A DNA stretch of 64,000 bases from Hydrogenophaga taeniospiralis CCUG 15921 (GTDB taxonomy: Bacteria; Pseudomonadota; Gammaproteobacteria; Burkholderiales; Burkholderiaceae_C), in the NCBI RefSeq assembly GCF_001592305.1, contig NZ_BCWR01000001.1, forward strand, positions 1 through 64,000. Direction: 5' to 3'. This document shows positions 32,714 to 41,292 of the stretch, piece by piece. Made by a program: the position numbers and the translations under genes. The notes under the pieces were generated by a model, which saw only the letters and a list, made by a program, of their open reading frames with translations, was not told the DNA's origin and did no database searches. The stretch's first letter is position 1, and the number at the start of each line of letters is the position of its first letter.

Positions 32714-33631
32714 TCAGGCGCCCTTGGCTGCAGCGACCTGGGCCGCCACTTCGGCCGCAAAGTCATCGACCTTCTTCTCGATGCCTTCGCCCACCACGTA
32801 AAGCGTGAAGCCCTTGACGGTGGTTCCAGCGGCTTTGAGCATCTGCTCGACGGTCTGCTTGTCGTTCTTCACGAAGGGTTGGTTGAACAGCGACACCTCC
32901 TTGAGGTACTTCTGCACGCCACCTTCGATGCGTTTGGTAACGATTTCGGCGGACTGCACCGGCTTGCCCGCAGCCTCAGCGACCTTGCGGTCTTCATCGG
33001 CCTTGGCGGTCGCCACCGAGCGCTCTCGCTCGATCAGCTCGGCGGGCACATCGGCGCTGGTCAGCGCGACAGGCTTCATGGCGGCAATGTGCATAGCGGT
33101 GTCCTTGGCGGCGGATTCCTCGCCGTCAAACTCCACCACCACGCCGATGCGGGTGCCGTGCAGATAGCTCACCAGCTTGGCCGAGCCGCTGTAGTGCTTG
33201 AAACGGCGGAAGCTCATGTTCTCACCGATCTTGCCGATCAGCCCCTTGCGCACGTCTTCGAGCGTGGGACCAAAGCTGTCCTGGCTGTAGGGCAGCGCGC
33301 CCAGGGCAACCACGTCGGCCGGGTTGTGCTGAGCCACGAGTTTGGCTGCGGCATTCGCCATGGCCAGGAAGCTGTCGTTCTTGGTCACGAAGTCGGTTTC
33401 GCAGTTGACTTCGATCAGGCCACCGGTGGTGCCATCGATGAAGCTCGCGACCACGCCTTCGGCGGTGACGCGCGAGGCGGCCTTGCCGGCTTTGGTGCCC
33501 AGCTTGACGCGCAGCAGCTCTTCGGCCTTGGCCATGTCGCCATCGGCTTCGGTCAGCGCCTTTTTGCATTCCATCATGGGTGCATCGGTCTTGGCGCGCA
33601 GTTCGGCCACCATGCTTGCAGTAATTGCCAT
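32714..33631 (-). CDS. tsf: Elongation factor Ts
   Basis: EF-Ts exchanges GDP for GTP on EF-Tu. The 305-residue product begins with the family N-terminus [20 protein letters not shown] and the [19 protein letters not shown] helix, with the TDFVxxN motif ([12 protein letters not shown]) and coiled-coil insert ([19 protein letters not shown]). It follows rpsB, as in nearly all bacteria, after a 115-nt gap that contains a hairpin with a T run. Confidence 0.98.
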   Translation of the reverse strand: MAITASMVAELRAKTDAPMMECKKALTEADGDMAKAEELLRVKLGTKAGKAASRVTAEGVVASFIDGTTGGLIEVNCETDFVTKNDSFLAMANAAAKLVAQHNPADVVALGALPYSQDSFGPTLEDVRKGLIGKIGENMSFRRFKHYSGSAKLVSYLHGTRIGVVVEFDGEESAAKDTAMHIAAMKPVALTSADVPAELIERERSVATAKADEDRKVAEAAGKPVQSAEIVTKRIEGGVQKYLKEVSLFNQPFVKNDKQTVEQMLKAAGTTVKGFTLYVVGEGIEKKVDDFAAEVAAQVAAAKGA

Positions 33632-33703
33632 TTCAGTTCTCCGTTGACCGCTTCACCCCGCAGGACTTGAGCGGACTTGTCAATTGATCGGTTTTCGCGT
33701 GCG

Positions 33704-33728
33704 AAAAAGGGGCCACGCGAGCCCCTCT
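33704..33728 (-). terminator. Hairpin with T run between rpsB and tsf (possible attenuator)
   Basis: On the minus strand AGGGGC, a 7-nt loop and GCCCCT are followed by TTTT and CGC, 20-40 nt after the rpsB stop. It has the form of an intrinsic terminator that could reduce read-through into tsf. Confidence 0.65.
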
Positions 33729-33746
33729 TTCACACAAGGGCAGCAA

Positions 33747-34502
33747 TCAGGCGGCTGCGCTGTCCTTGACTTCGACGAATTCGTCGCTGCCTTCGGCGGC
33801 CACGGCCTTGACGACGTCGTTCACGGCGTTGTTGCGGCCTTCGAGGATCGCATCCGCGATGCCACGGGCATACAGGGCCACGGCGCGAGCGGAGTCGTCG
33901 TTGCCGGGGATGACGTAGTCAATGCCCACAGGCGAGTGGTTGGTATCGACCACGCCCACCAGCGGAATGCCCAGCTTCTGGGCTTCGAGCACGGCGATCT
34001 TATGGAAGCCCACGTCGATCACGAAGATGGCGTCGGGCAGAGCGGCCATGTCCTGGATGCCGCCAATGTCCTTCTCCAGCTTTTCCATTTCGCGGGAGAA
34101 GGTCAGTTGCTCTTTCTTGGACATGCTGTCCAGACCGGCTTCCTTCTGGGCCTGCATATCCTTGAGGCGCTTGATGGAGGTCTTGACGGTCTTGAAGTTG
34201 GTCAGCATGCCACCGAGCCAGCGCTGGTCCACGAAAGGCACGCCGGCGCGACGCGCTTCCTGGGCCACGATGTCACGCGATTGGCGCTTGGTACCCACCA
34301 TCAGGATGGTGCCTCGGTTGGCGGAGAGCTGGCGCACGAATTTGGCGGCCTCTTCGAAGAGGGGCAGCGTCTTTTCGAGGTTGACGATGTGGATTTTGTT
34401 GCGGTGACCGAAGATGTACGGAGCCATCTTGGGGTTCCAGAAACGGGTTTGGTGACCGAAATGGACACCCGCTTCCAGCATTTCGCGCATGGAGATAGAC
34501 AT
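33747..34502 (-). CDS. rpsB: 30S ribosomal protein S2
   Basis: S2 binds the 30S head-body junction and helps recruit S1. The 251-residue product begins [20 protein letters not shown] and shows [40 protein letters not shown] and [10 protein letters not shown], all standard S2 motifs. It opens the rpsB-tsf-pyrH-frr cluster. The Shine-Dalgarno (GGAAAG) is weak, and a 165-nt structured leader precedes the gene. Confidence 0.99.
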   Translation of the reverse strand: MSISMREMLEAGVHFGHQTRFWNPKMAPYIFGHRNKIHIVNLEKTLPLFEEAAKFVRQLSANRGTILMVGTKRQSRDIVAQEARRAGVPFVDQRWLGGMLTNFKTVKTSIKRLKDMQAQKEAGLDSMSKKEQLTFSREMEKLEKDIGGIQDMAALPDAIFVIDVGFHKIAVLEAQKLGIPLVGVVDTNHSPVGIDYVIPGNDDSARAVALYARGIADAILEGRNNAVNDVVKAVAAEGSDEFVEVKDSAAA

Positions 34503-34615
34503 GAGGATTCTTTCCAGAGGTTGAGACTAAAATCCAGCCCCGATCACCTGGGTTGTGTGGCGCATCATGCGCTGCCACATCCCTCGGCAACACCCGGTTG
34601 GGCTGGTTTGCGATT

Positions 34616-34668
34616 GGCTTTGCTGCACAGGCCTGAATGGATATTCAGCCCCATGGGGTGGCAAAGCC
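34616..34668 (-). promoter_or_regulatory. Structured 5' leader element of rpsB
   Basis: An 8-bp perfect inverted repeat (GGCTTTGC / GCAAAGCC at 34661-34668 and 34616-34623) closes a region holding the hairpin CTGAAT-ATCC-ATTCAG and the palindrome CCCCATGGGG. It would form at the 5' end of the rpsB mRNA. Autoregulation by S2 through a leader structure is known in gammaproteobacteria; a similar role here is inference. Confidence 0.5.
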
Positions 34669-34673
34669 TGTCG

Positions 34674-34682
34674 ATTATAGCA
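34674..34682 (-). promoter_or_regulatory. rpsB promoter, extended -10
   Basis: A perfect extended -10 element (TGCTATAAT, minus strand) with no recognisable -35. The predicted start near 34667 coincides with the 5' arm of the leader structure. The rest of the 341-nt gap 34503-34843, up to the DadA-like gene, shows no ORF I can support. Confidence 0.65.
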
Positions 34683-34843
34683 GCCGGACCGACGCTGCCC
34701 CCTTCTCCCAAGCCCGCCTAGCTGTGCCCATTCCCGCACAGCCGGGAGTTTTTTGTGCCCAATCCCATGCCTCCCCCGCGTTTCACCGTGCCATCCCTGA
34801 ACCATCCGTCTGTCCGGCGGGCAGACCCACGTCGGAGGCTGCC

Positions 34844-36130
34844 TTGAAGCTGGCGGTCATCGGGGCCGGCGTCGTCGGCGTCACCACCGCCTACGAGCTG
34901 GCACTCGATGGCCACGAAGTCACGGTGTTTGAACGCCGGCACACCGTGGCCGAAGAGGCCAGCTTCGCCAACGGCGCGCTGATCCACCCTGGCTGGGTCC
35001 CATCGTTGGCAGGTGGTCGACGTGGATGGCGGTCTTTGACGCCCTGGACCGCCGTGCGAACGGGCCTGAAACTGGAGCGTCTTCCGCGCGCAGGCGAATG
35101 GCCGTGGCTGTGGCAATGGCTGCGCGCGGGCCACCCTGGCCCACAGGCCAGCAGCCAGGAACACATGCACCGGCTTGCCAACTACAGCCACCAGCGGCTG
35201 CAAGCCCTCAGCACCGCGATGCAGCTGGACTACGACCGCAGCCAGGGGCTGCTCGTGTTGTGGCGCAACCCGCAAGAGTTTGAACAGATGCAGGGGGCGT
35301 TGCAGCGCATGCGGGCACTGGGCCTGGAGATGCGGGAGCTGTCCGGCCAGGACACCCGTTTGCTCGAACCGGCGCTGAACCCCGACACGCCGCTGCACGC
35401 CGCCATCGAATTGTTTGGCGATGCGGTGGCGAACTGCCGCCAGTTCACCTTGCTGATCAAGGCACAAGCGCAGTCACTCAACTGCCGCTTTGCGTTTGGC
35501 ACCCGCGTCGAACGCATCGATGCAGACGGCGGCGTCACCCTGACCTACGTACTCGGCGACGGTTCCGACCCAACGGAGCCGCCCTCCAGCGAACGGTTTG
35601 AAGCAACGATCCTCTGTGCCGGCGCCGCCAGCGCCGAACTGCTGCGCCCGCTGGGGCTGCGCGTCCCCCTGCAGCCGGTGTATGGACACTCCATCAGTGC
35701 GGCCGTTCGGGAACCCATGGATGCGCCGCTGTCCGGGGTGCTGGATGCGCGGCACGGCGTTTCGATCACGCGACTGGGGCAGCGGGTGCGTGTGGCCGGC
35801 GGCGCCCGCCTGGGCGGCCAACCCGGGCTGAAATCGGCGGCGGAACTGCGCCGCCTGTACCAGGTGCTCGCCGACTGGTTCCCCGGTGCCGCCCGGATCG
35901 GAGGCCAACAAGACAGCGTGCTGGAGTGGCAAGGCGCCCACGCCATGCTGCCGGACGGCCCGCCGGTGCTGGGCGCGAGCCGGTTGCCGGGCCTGTGGCT
36001 GAATCTGGGTCATGGCGACAGCGGGTGGACCACGGCCTGCGGCAGCGCGCGTGCGCTGGCCGACGCGATCCGGGGCAGCTCGCCCGACATAGACTTGAGT
36101 GCATATTCGCCGCAGCGCTTTGACCTCTGA
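34844..36130 (+). CDS. FAD-dependent D-amino-acid dehydrogenase-like oxidoreductase (DadA family)
   Basis: A 428-residue DAO-family flavoprotein. The N-terminal dinucleotide fold reads LAVIGAGVVGVTTAYELALDG, and the segment FERRHTVAEEASFANGALIHPGW is typical of DadA. The C-terminal half has GVSITRLGQRVRVAGGARLGG and GLWLNLGHGDSGWTTACGSAR, which binds FAD in this family. The probable role is oxidation of D-amino acids or a related amine at the inner membrane. The start is a TTG at 34844, chosen because GGAGG lies 5 nt upstream and the flavin fold then begins at residue 2; the longer ATG frame carries 69 non-conserved residues. Confidence 0.88.
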   Translation: MKLAVIGAGVVGVTTAYELALDGHEVTVFERRHTVAEEASFANGALIHPGWVPSLAGGRRGWRSLTPWTAVRTGLKLERLPRAGEWPWLWQWLRAGHPGPQASSQEHMHRLANYSHQRLQALSTAMQLDYDRSQGLLVLWRNPQEFEQMQGALQRMRALGLEMRELSGQDTRLLEPALNPDTPLHAAIELFGDAVANCRQFTLLIKAQAQSLNCRFAFGTRVERIDADGGVTLTYVLGDGSDPTEPPSSERFEATILCAGAASAELLRPLGLRVPLQPVYGHSISAAVREPMDAPLSGVLDARHGVSITRLGQRVRVAGGARLGGQPGLKSAAELRRLYQVLADWFPGAARIGGQQDSVLEWQGAHAMLPDGPPVLGASRLPGLWLNLGHGDSGWTTACGSARALADAIRGSSPDIDLSAYSPQRFDL

Positions 36131-36215
36131 CCACCGATGTGATCGCCCGGAGTCGGGTCACCGGGCTGTCGTGCGACCATGATGAAATGCCATCGGCGGT
36201 CGCCATGCGGTGGAC

Positions 36216-36244
36216 TTGACGGCTGACGTACCGACCCGCAGGAT
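36216..36244 (+). promoter_or_regulatory. Candidate promoter upstream of the 24-codon ORF and nnr gene
   Basis: TTGACG and, 17 nt later, CAGGAT lie about 40 nt before the start of the small ORF. The -35 is good and the -10 weak. Confidence 0.4.
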
Positions 36245-36283
36245 GCCTGCTGGCATTTCCCCAACCTCTCCAGGAGCACCGCC

Positions 36284-36358
36284 ATGGACATCTTCAGTTT
36301 CGTCAAGGAAGCCGGCGAAAAGCTGTTGGGCATCGGCAAGGCGCGGGCCGCGGCCTGA
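36284..36358 (+). CDS. 24-residue ORF resembling the N-terminus of a LysM/BON-domain protein (orphan leader or remnant)
   Basis: The ORF encodes MDIFSFVKEAGEKLLG plus eight residues rich in Ala and Lys/Arg, then TGA. This matches the start of the YgaU/LysM-BON family (E. coli YgaU starts MGLFNFVKDAGEKLW). The rest of that protein, normally 120-160 residues, is absent downstream: the NAD(P)HX repair gene begins 17 nt later. The ORF has an excellent Shine-Dalgarno (AGGAG, 7 nt before ATG) and a candidate promoter. It is either a truncated relic or an expressed microprotein or leader for the next gene. The similarity is from memory, not a search. Confidence 0.55.
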   Translation: MDIFSFVKEAGEKLLGIGKARAAA

Positions 36359-36375
36359 ACGATGGCTGCGAGACG

Positions 36376-37986
36376 ATGCGTCGGATCGATCACACCCAAC
36401 CGCAGGCGTTGTACAGCGTCGAGACCACCCGCCGTATGGATCGGGCGGCGGCCAGCACCCTGCCCCCTCACACGCTGATGGCCCGCGCCGGCCTTGCGGT
36501 CGCGCGCCTGGCGCAAGCGCTGCAACCGCACGCGCGCCGCATCTGGGTCGCCTGCGGTCCCGGCAACAACGGTGGTGACGGTCTGATCGCGGCAACCAAT
36601 CTGCACCTCTGGACCCAGGCCAACGGTGGTGGTGCCGAGGTCTGTGTTACCCACTTTCTCGGAGATCCTGTCGATGAAAGCCGCCTGCCAGCCGATGCCC
36701 GCAACGCACTGAACCAGGCGCGCGCCGCTGGCCTGCGCTTCTGCGCCAACCCACCGGAGTCGTGGAACCTTGCCATCGATGCCCTGCTCGGCATCGGTGC
36801 GACCCGAGCGCCGCAAGGGACGATGGCCCAATGGATGGAGCGGCTGCTGGCCTCGGCAGCGCCGGTCCTCTGCGTCGACGTCCCCAGCGGACTCAACGCC
36901 GACACGGGGCAATGGGCAGGCACGCCCACCCCCGCCCAACAAACCCACAGCACCGTACCCCATGGCCCGCGCCACACGCTGACGCTGCTGTCCGTCAAAC
37001 CCGGCCTATTCACCGCCCAGGGGCGAGACGCAGCCGGCACGGTCTGGTTCGACGATCTGGGCGTCGAACCGGGGCCCGACGCATCGGTGACCGCCTGGCT
37101 GTCGGGCCACAGCGGCTGCGGCATCGCCGCATCGCAGCCACCGCACGCCAGCCACAAAGGCAGCTTTGGCGACGTGCTGATCCTCGGCGGGCAGGACATG
37201 GCGGTGGACGGCGCGGGCATGACCGGCGCCGCCCTGCTGGCCGCACGCTCGGCGCTGCACGCCGGCGCGGGACGGGTTTTCGTCGGCCTGCTCGAAGCGG
37301 CCTCCACGGCCAATGGCATCCGCTGGGACCCGGTGTGTCCGGAGCTGATGTTCCGGCAGATCGACCCCCTGCTGGAGTCGAACCTGCTGAAAACCGCAGG
37401 CGTGGTCTGTGGTTGCGGCGGTGGCTCTTCAGTGGCCCGGGTGCTGCCGCGGGTGCTGTCCCGTGCGCCGAGCCTGGTGCTGGATGCCGATGCCCTGAAC
37501 GCCGTGGCAGCGGACAGCGCCCTGCAAACCCTGCTGCGCCAACGCAGTGCACGCGGCTGGTTCACGGTGATCACACCCCACCCGCTCGAAGCCGCCCGCC
37601 TGCTCGGCAGCGACACCGCCGCCGTCATGGCCGATCGCCTGCAGGCCGCACGCACTCTGAGCGAACGCTTCGGCGTGGTCTGCGTTCTCAAAGGCTCGGG
37701 CACGGTGATCGCGGCACCCGGCCAGACTCCACGAATCAATCCCACAGGCAATGCGGCGCTGGCCACGGCTGGCACCGGCGACGTGCTCGCCGGCATGATC
37801 GGCTGCGCCCTGGCATTGCCGGGCCGCACGGTGGACCGCCGGCTGGATCTGGTGGCCCGCTCGGTCTTCCAGCACGGCTGGCTGGCCGATCACTGGGCCA
37901 TGGAAGAGGCACCGCCCGGCAACCCGGCCGAAACACTGAGCGCGAGCCGGCTGGCGGCACGGGTGCGGCCCATGGGTGGTGTGTAG
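36376..37986 (+). CDS. nnr: Bifunctional NAD(P)HX epimerase / ADP-dependent NAD(P)HX dehydratase
   Basis: Repairs hydrated NADH and NADPH. The 536-residue protein joins two domains: the YjeF_N epimerase (about 1-215; YSVETTRRMD, VACGPGNNGGDGLIAA, DALLGIGATR, VDVPSGLNADTG) and the ribokinase-like dehydratase (about 230-530; HKGSFGDVLILGG, the C-terminal GTGDVLAGMIG signature with the preceding NPTGNAALATA). This is the usual fused form. It lies 17 nt after the small LysM-like ORF and its stop abuts that of the convergent YggT gene. Confidence 0.96.
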   Translation: MRRIDHTQPQALYSVETTRRMDRAAASTLPPHTLMARAGLAVARLAQALQPHARRIWVACGPGNNGGDGLIAATNLHLWTQANGGGAEVCVTHFLGDPVDESRLPADARNALNQARAAGLRFCANPPESWNLAIDALLGIGATRAPQGTMAQWMERLLASAAPVLCVDVPSGLNADTGQWAGTPTPAQQTHSTVPHGPRHTLTLLSVKPGLFTAQGRDAAGTVWFDDLGVEPGPDASVTAWLSGHSGCGIAASQPPHASHKGSFGDVLILGGQDMAVDGAGMTGAALLAARSALHAGAGRVFVGLLEAASTANGIRWDPVCPELMFRQIDPLLESNLLKTAGVVCGCGGGSSVARVLPRVLSRAPSLVLDADALNAVAADSALQTLLRQRSARGWFTVITPHPLEAARLLGSDTAAVMADRLQAARTLSERFGVVCVLKGSGTVIAAPGQTPRINPTGNAALATAGTGDVLAGMIGCALALPGRTVDRRLDLVARSVFQHGWLADHWAMEEAPPGNPAETLSASRLAARVRPMGGV

Positions 37987-38538
37987 TTAACCCAGCAGCA
38001 TCAACCCGACTTGCAGCAGGATCACCAACACCAGCACCGACAGGTCGACACCGCCCACCATGGGCACGACCCGGCGCACCGGGCGCAGGATGGGCGCGCA
38101 GAGCCGGTCCAGGGTGACGAGAACAGGCGAATGCGGCTGCACCCACGACAGCACGGCGTAGGCCAGCAGCAGCACCATCAGGCCCTGCAGCAGGGTGCGC
38201 AACAGGAACTTGACAGCCATCACCGGAATGGCCAGAACCAGAGCAGCGGGCGAGGCCGACACGGGAGACTGCGCCATCGCCAGCATCATCCAGATGCCGC
38301 CGTATGCCAGGGCCAGCAGCAGTGCCGCCATGAGGCTGCCCCAGTCCACCCGGCTTTGCGCCAGGCTGCGTGGCAGGACGCGCCGCACCGGCGCCACCAG
38401 CCAGTTGGTCACCGCGATCGCCAGCCGCCCCGGCTGGGCCGACATGTGCACGCGCAGGTGGTTCATCCATGCGCGCAGCAGCGCAGCCGCCACCAGAAAG
38501 AAAAACAGGGTATCGAGCAGGAAGTAGACGATGCGCAT
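37987..38538 (-). CDS. YggT family integral membrane protein
   Basis: A 183-residue inner-membrane protein built of two YggT repeats: an N-terminal unit (MRIVYFLLDTLFFFLVAAALL with VTNWLVAPVRRVLP) and a C-terminal one (LLLAYAVLSWVQPHSP, LCAPILRPVRRVVPMVGGVDLSVLVL). The repeated PxRRVxP motif after a TM helix is typical. Function is not established; the family is implicated in osmotic tolerance and cell division contexts. The ATG at 38538 is chosen over a longer frame because it starts the first TM helix. Confidence 0.9.
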   Translation of the reverse strand: MRIVYFLLDTLFFFLVAAALLRAWMNHLRVHMSAQPGRLAIAVTNWLVAPVRRVLPRSLAQSRVDWGSLMAALLLALAYGGIWMMLAMAQSPVSASPAALVLAIPVMAVKFLLRTLLQGLMVLLLAYAVLSWVQPHSPVLVTLDRLCAPILRPVRRVVPMVGGVDLSVLVLVILLQVGLMLLG

Positions 38539-38629
38539 GCAAGTGGTCCTGTGTGCTGGCGTGGAAGAGGATCGCGGCAAGCATGCCATCGAGTCAGATG
38601 CGATGCACCGAGTTTAGAGGCTGTGTACC

Positions 38630-38654
38630 GGCCCCCTGCGATCGCAAGCGGGCC
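38630..38654 (-). terminator. Possible rnr 3' hairpin
   Basis: GGCCC and GGGCC flank the self-complementary TGCGATCGCA about 45 nt after the rnr stop. No T run follows, so this is a stem-loop of uncertain role. Confidence 0.3.
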
Positions 38655-38697
38655 GAAACCCCAATGCTGAGGCGCCGGCCATGCCGTCCGTTCGCCC

Positions 38698-40989
38698 CTA
38701 GCGACGGCTTTTGCGGGCCTTGCCGGCGGTGCCACGAGCACCACCGCCTCGCTCGCCCTTCTTGGTGGCGGCCTTGCGCACGGACGCCTTGACCTCCATG
38801 ACCGGTGGCAACGCTCCCCCGGCCTGTCGCCCCCCCTGCCCCTGGGCCTCGTTGCGGCCCCGGCGAGCCTTCCCGCCGCGACCACTGGGCGAACCACCTT
38901 CGGTCTGGCCGGTCTTGTCGCGCATGGCCCGCAGCAGCAGATCGTCTTCGCCCGTGACCAGGCGAAAGTCGATGCGGCGTCCATCCAGGTCCACCCGGCT
39001 GACCTGCACCTGCACACGCGAACCCAGCGCGTACCGGATGCCGGTGCGCTCTCCACGCAGTTCCTGGCGCGCCTCGTCGAAGCGGAAGTACTCCCCCCCC
39101 AGTTCGGTGATGTGGACCAGCCCTTCGACGTACATGGCGTCGAGCGTCACGAACAGGCCGAAGCTGGTCACCGAACTGACCACGCCGCTGAATTCCTCAC
39201 CCAGGTGCTCGCGCATGTATTTGCACTTGAGCCAGGCTTCGACATCGCGGCTGGCCTCGTCCGCACGGCGCTCGTTGGCGCTGCAGTGCAGGCCCGCCGC
39301 CTGCCAGGCCAGCGTGTCGGCCGACGGCTTCTTCACCGGCTCCCCGGTGATCGGCTTGGCCCGGCTGGCCAGGCGCTTGCTCAACTTGGCGTGGGCCTCG
39401 CCCGGCGTGGGCAAGGCGGGCAACTGGTAGCGCTTGCCGGCCAGGATCGCCTTGATGACACGGTGCACCAGCAAATCCGGATACCGGCGGATCGGACTGG
39501 TGAAGTGGGTGTAGGCGTCAAACGCCAGGCCAAAGTGACCGGCGTTGAGCGGCGTGTAGATGGCCTGCTGCATGGAACGCAGCAGCATCGTGTGGATCTG
39601 CTGCGACTCGGGCCGGTCCTTGGTCGCGTTGGCGATCAGCTGGAACTCTGAAGGATGCGGGTTGTCGCTGATGGTCTGCATCACCCCCATGGCCTTGAGG
39701 TAGTTGCGCAGGATGTCCTGCTTCTCGGGCGTGGGGCCTTCGTGCACCCGGAACAGACCCGTGTGTTTGCCTTCACCAATGAAGTCGGCCGAGCAGACGT
39801 TGGCCGCCAGCATGGCCTCCTCGATCAGCTTGTGCGCATCGTTGCGGGTGCGTGGAATGATCTTCTCGATCCGGCCCGACTCGTCGCAGACGATCTGGGT
39901 TTCCACCGTTTCGAAGTCCACCGCGCCACGCACATTGCGCGCCGCCAGCAGCGCACGGTACACGTCGTGAAGGTTCAAGAGGTAGGGCACCAGCGCCTTG
40001 CGCTGCGCTGCTTCGGGGCCGCGGGTGTTCTGCAGGATGGCCGCCACCTCGGTGTAGGTGAAACGCGCATGGCTGAACATCACCGCCGGGTAGAACTGAT
40101 AGGCGTGCACCTCACCCTTGGCGTTGACCAGCATGTCGCAGACCATGCACAACCGCTCCACCCCCGGGTTGAGCGAACACAGGCCGTTCGAGAGCTTCTC
40201 CGGCAACATGGGGATCACGCGGCGCGGGAAGTACACCGAGGTCGCCCGGTCGTAGGCATCCACGTCGATGGCGGAGCCGGTCTCCACATAATGGCTCACG
40301 TCGGCAATGGCCACCAGCAGACGCCAGCCCTTGCCCCGCCCGACCTTGGCCGGCTCGCAATAGACCGCGTCGTCAAAATCGCGCGCATCTTCGCCATCGA
40401 TCGTGACCAGCGGCACATCGCGCAGATCGACACGGTGCTTGTGGTCCGAAGCACGCACGTGATCCGGCAGCGCGCGGGCCTGCGCCAGCGCGGCTTCGGA
40501 AAACTCGTGGGGCACGCCGTACTTGCGCACCGCGATTTCGATCTCCATGCCAGGGTCGTCGATCTCACCCAGCACTTCCTTGACCCGCCCCACGGGCTGC
40601 CCATACAGCGCGGGCGGCTCGGTCAGCTCGACCACCACCACCTGCCCGGGCTTGGCCGATCCGGTTGCGCCCTTGGGGATCAGCACATCCTGCCCATACC
40701 GCTTGTCTTCCGGCGCGACCAGCCAGACACCGCTCTCCTGGAGCAGCCGCCCGATGATGGGCGAGTTCGCGCGTTCGACAATTTCCGTGACGCGCCCCTC
40801 AGGGCGGCCCTTGCGGTCAAGCCGCACGATGCGCGCCTTGACCCGGTCCTTGTGCAACACGGCCCGCATTTCGTTGGACGGCAGATAGATATCTGCCTGT
40901 CCGTCGTCGCGGATCACAAAGCCATGTCCGTCACGATGACCCGACACGACACCTTCAAATTCGGCCAACAGGCTGTTTTTTTCGTTCAC
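38698..40989 (-). CDS. rnr: Ribonuclease R
   Basis: RNase R is a processive 3'-5' exoribonuclease that degrades structured RNA. The 763-residue protein shows cold-shock-like RNA-binding domains at the N-terminus (FEGVVSGHRDGHGFVIRDD), the RNB catalytic domain with the Asp cluster DGEDARDFDDAVY near residues 195-208, YTHFTSPIRRYPDLLVHR, an S1 domain (about 600-690) and a Lys/Arg/Gly-rich tail from 690. The start is GTG, preceded by an A-rich stretch without a Shine-Dalgarno. It is transcribed divergently from tRNA-Leu across a 46-nt gap. Confidence 0.97.
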   Translation of the reverse strand: MNEKNSLLAEFEGVVSGHRDGHGFVIRDDGQADIYLPSNEMRAVLHKDRVKARIVRLDRKGRPEGRVTEIVERANSPIIGRLLQESGVWLVAPEDKRYGQDVLIPKGATGSAKPGQVVVVELTEPPALYGQPVGRVKEVLGEIDDPGMEIEIAVRKYGVPHEFSEAALAQARALPDHVRASDHKHRVDLRDVPLVTIDGEDARDFDDAVYCEPAKVGRGKGWRLLVAIADVSHYVETGSAIDVDAYDRATSVYFPRRVIPMLPEKLSNGLCSLNPGVERLCMVCDMLVNAKGEVHAYQFYPAVMFSHARFTYTEVAAILQNTRGPEAAQRKALVPYLLNLHDVYRALLAARNVRGAVDFETVETQIVCDESGRIEKIIPRTRNDAHKLIEEAMLAANVCSADFIGEGKHTGLFRVHEGPTPEKQDILRNYLKAMGVMQTISDNPHPSEFQLIANATKDRPESQQIHTMLLRSMQQAIYTPLNAGHFGLAFDAYTHFTSPIRRYPDLLVHRVIKAILAGKRYQLPALPTPGEAHAKLSKRLASRAKPITGEPVKKPSADTLAWQAAGLHCSANERRADEASRDVEAWLKCKYMREHLGEEFSGVVSSVTSFGLFVTLDAMYVEGLVHITELGGEYFRFDEARQELRGERTGIRYALGSRVQVQVSRVDLDGRRIDFRLVTGEDDLLLRAMRDKTGQTEGGSPSGRGGKARRGRNEAQGQGGRQAGGALPPVMEVKASVRKAATKKGERGGGARGTAGKARKSRR

Positions 40990-41012
40990 TTTTTAAATTC
41001 AATTTTCCGTGC

Positions 41013-41018
41013 TATACT
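41013..41018 (+). promoter_or_regulatory. tRNA-Leu -10 element, overlapping a minus-strand -10 for rnr
   Basis: TATACT lies 18 nt before the tRNA 5' end. The surrounding CTATACTAG is nearly palindromic and gives TAGTAT on the minus strand, placed about 25 nt before the rnr start. Neither direction has a clear TTGACA. Confidence 0.5.
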
Positions 41019-41035
41019 AGCGTTTTTCCTGAGAT

Positions 41036-41120
<85 letters not shown>

Positions 41121-41125
41121 ATCAT

Positions 41126-41164
41126 AAGGGCTTGCAAACATGATGTTTGCAAGCCCTTTTTTAT
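41126..41164 (+). terminator. Intrinsic terminator of tRNA-Leu
   Basis: A perfect 15-bp stem (left arm AAGGGCTTGCAAACA) with a 3-nt loop is followed by a run of T at 41157-41162, 6 nt after the tRNA CCA end. Confidence 0.95.
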
Positions 41165-41185
41165 TGTTCCCTTGCGGGAAACCAC

Positions 41186-41218
41186 AAAAGCCGCCACGCT
41201 CACAGCGTCGCGGCTTTT
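41186..41218 (-). terminator. Bidirectional hairpin terminator, mainly for rimO
   Basis: Fifteen base pairs with one mismatch (AAAAGCCGCCACGCT / AGCGTCGCGGCTTTT), flanked by T runs in both directions. It sits 75 nt after the rimO stop and also backs up the tRNA-Leu terminator. Confidence 0.85.
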
Positions 41219-41292
41219 CTCTTGAAAACAAGGACGGTTCTTGACCCCCGCCGGCCGGCGGCTATCGCAGCGCGCGGATCCGGTGGTCTCGA

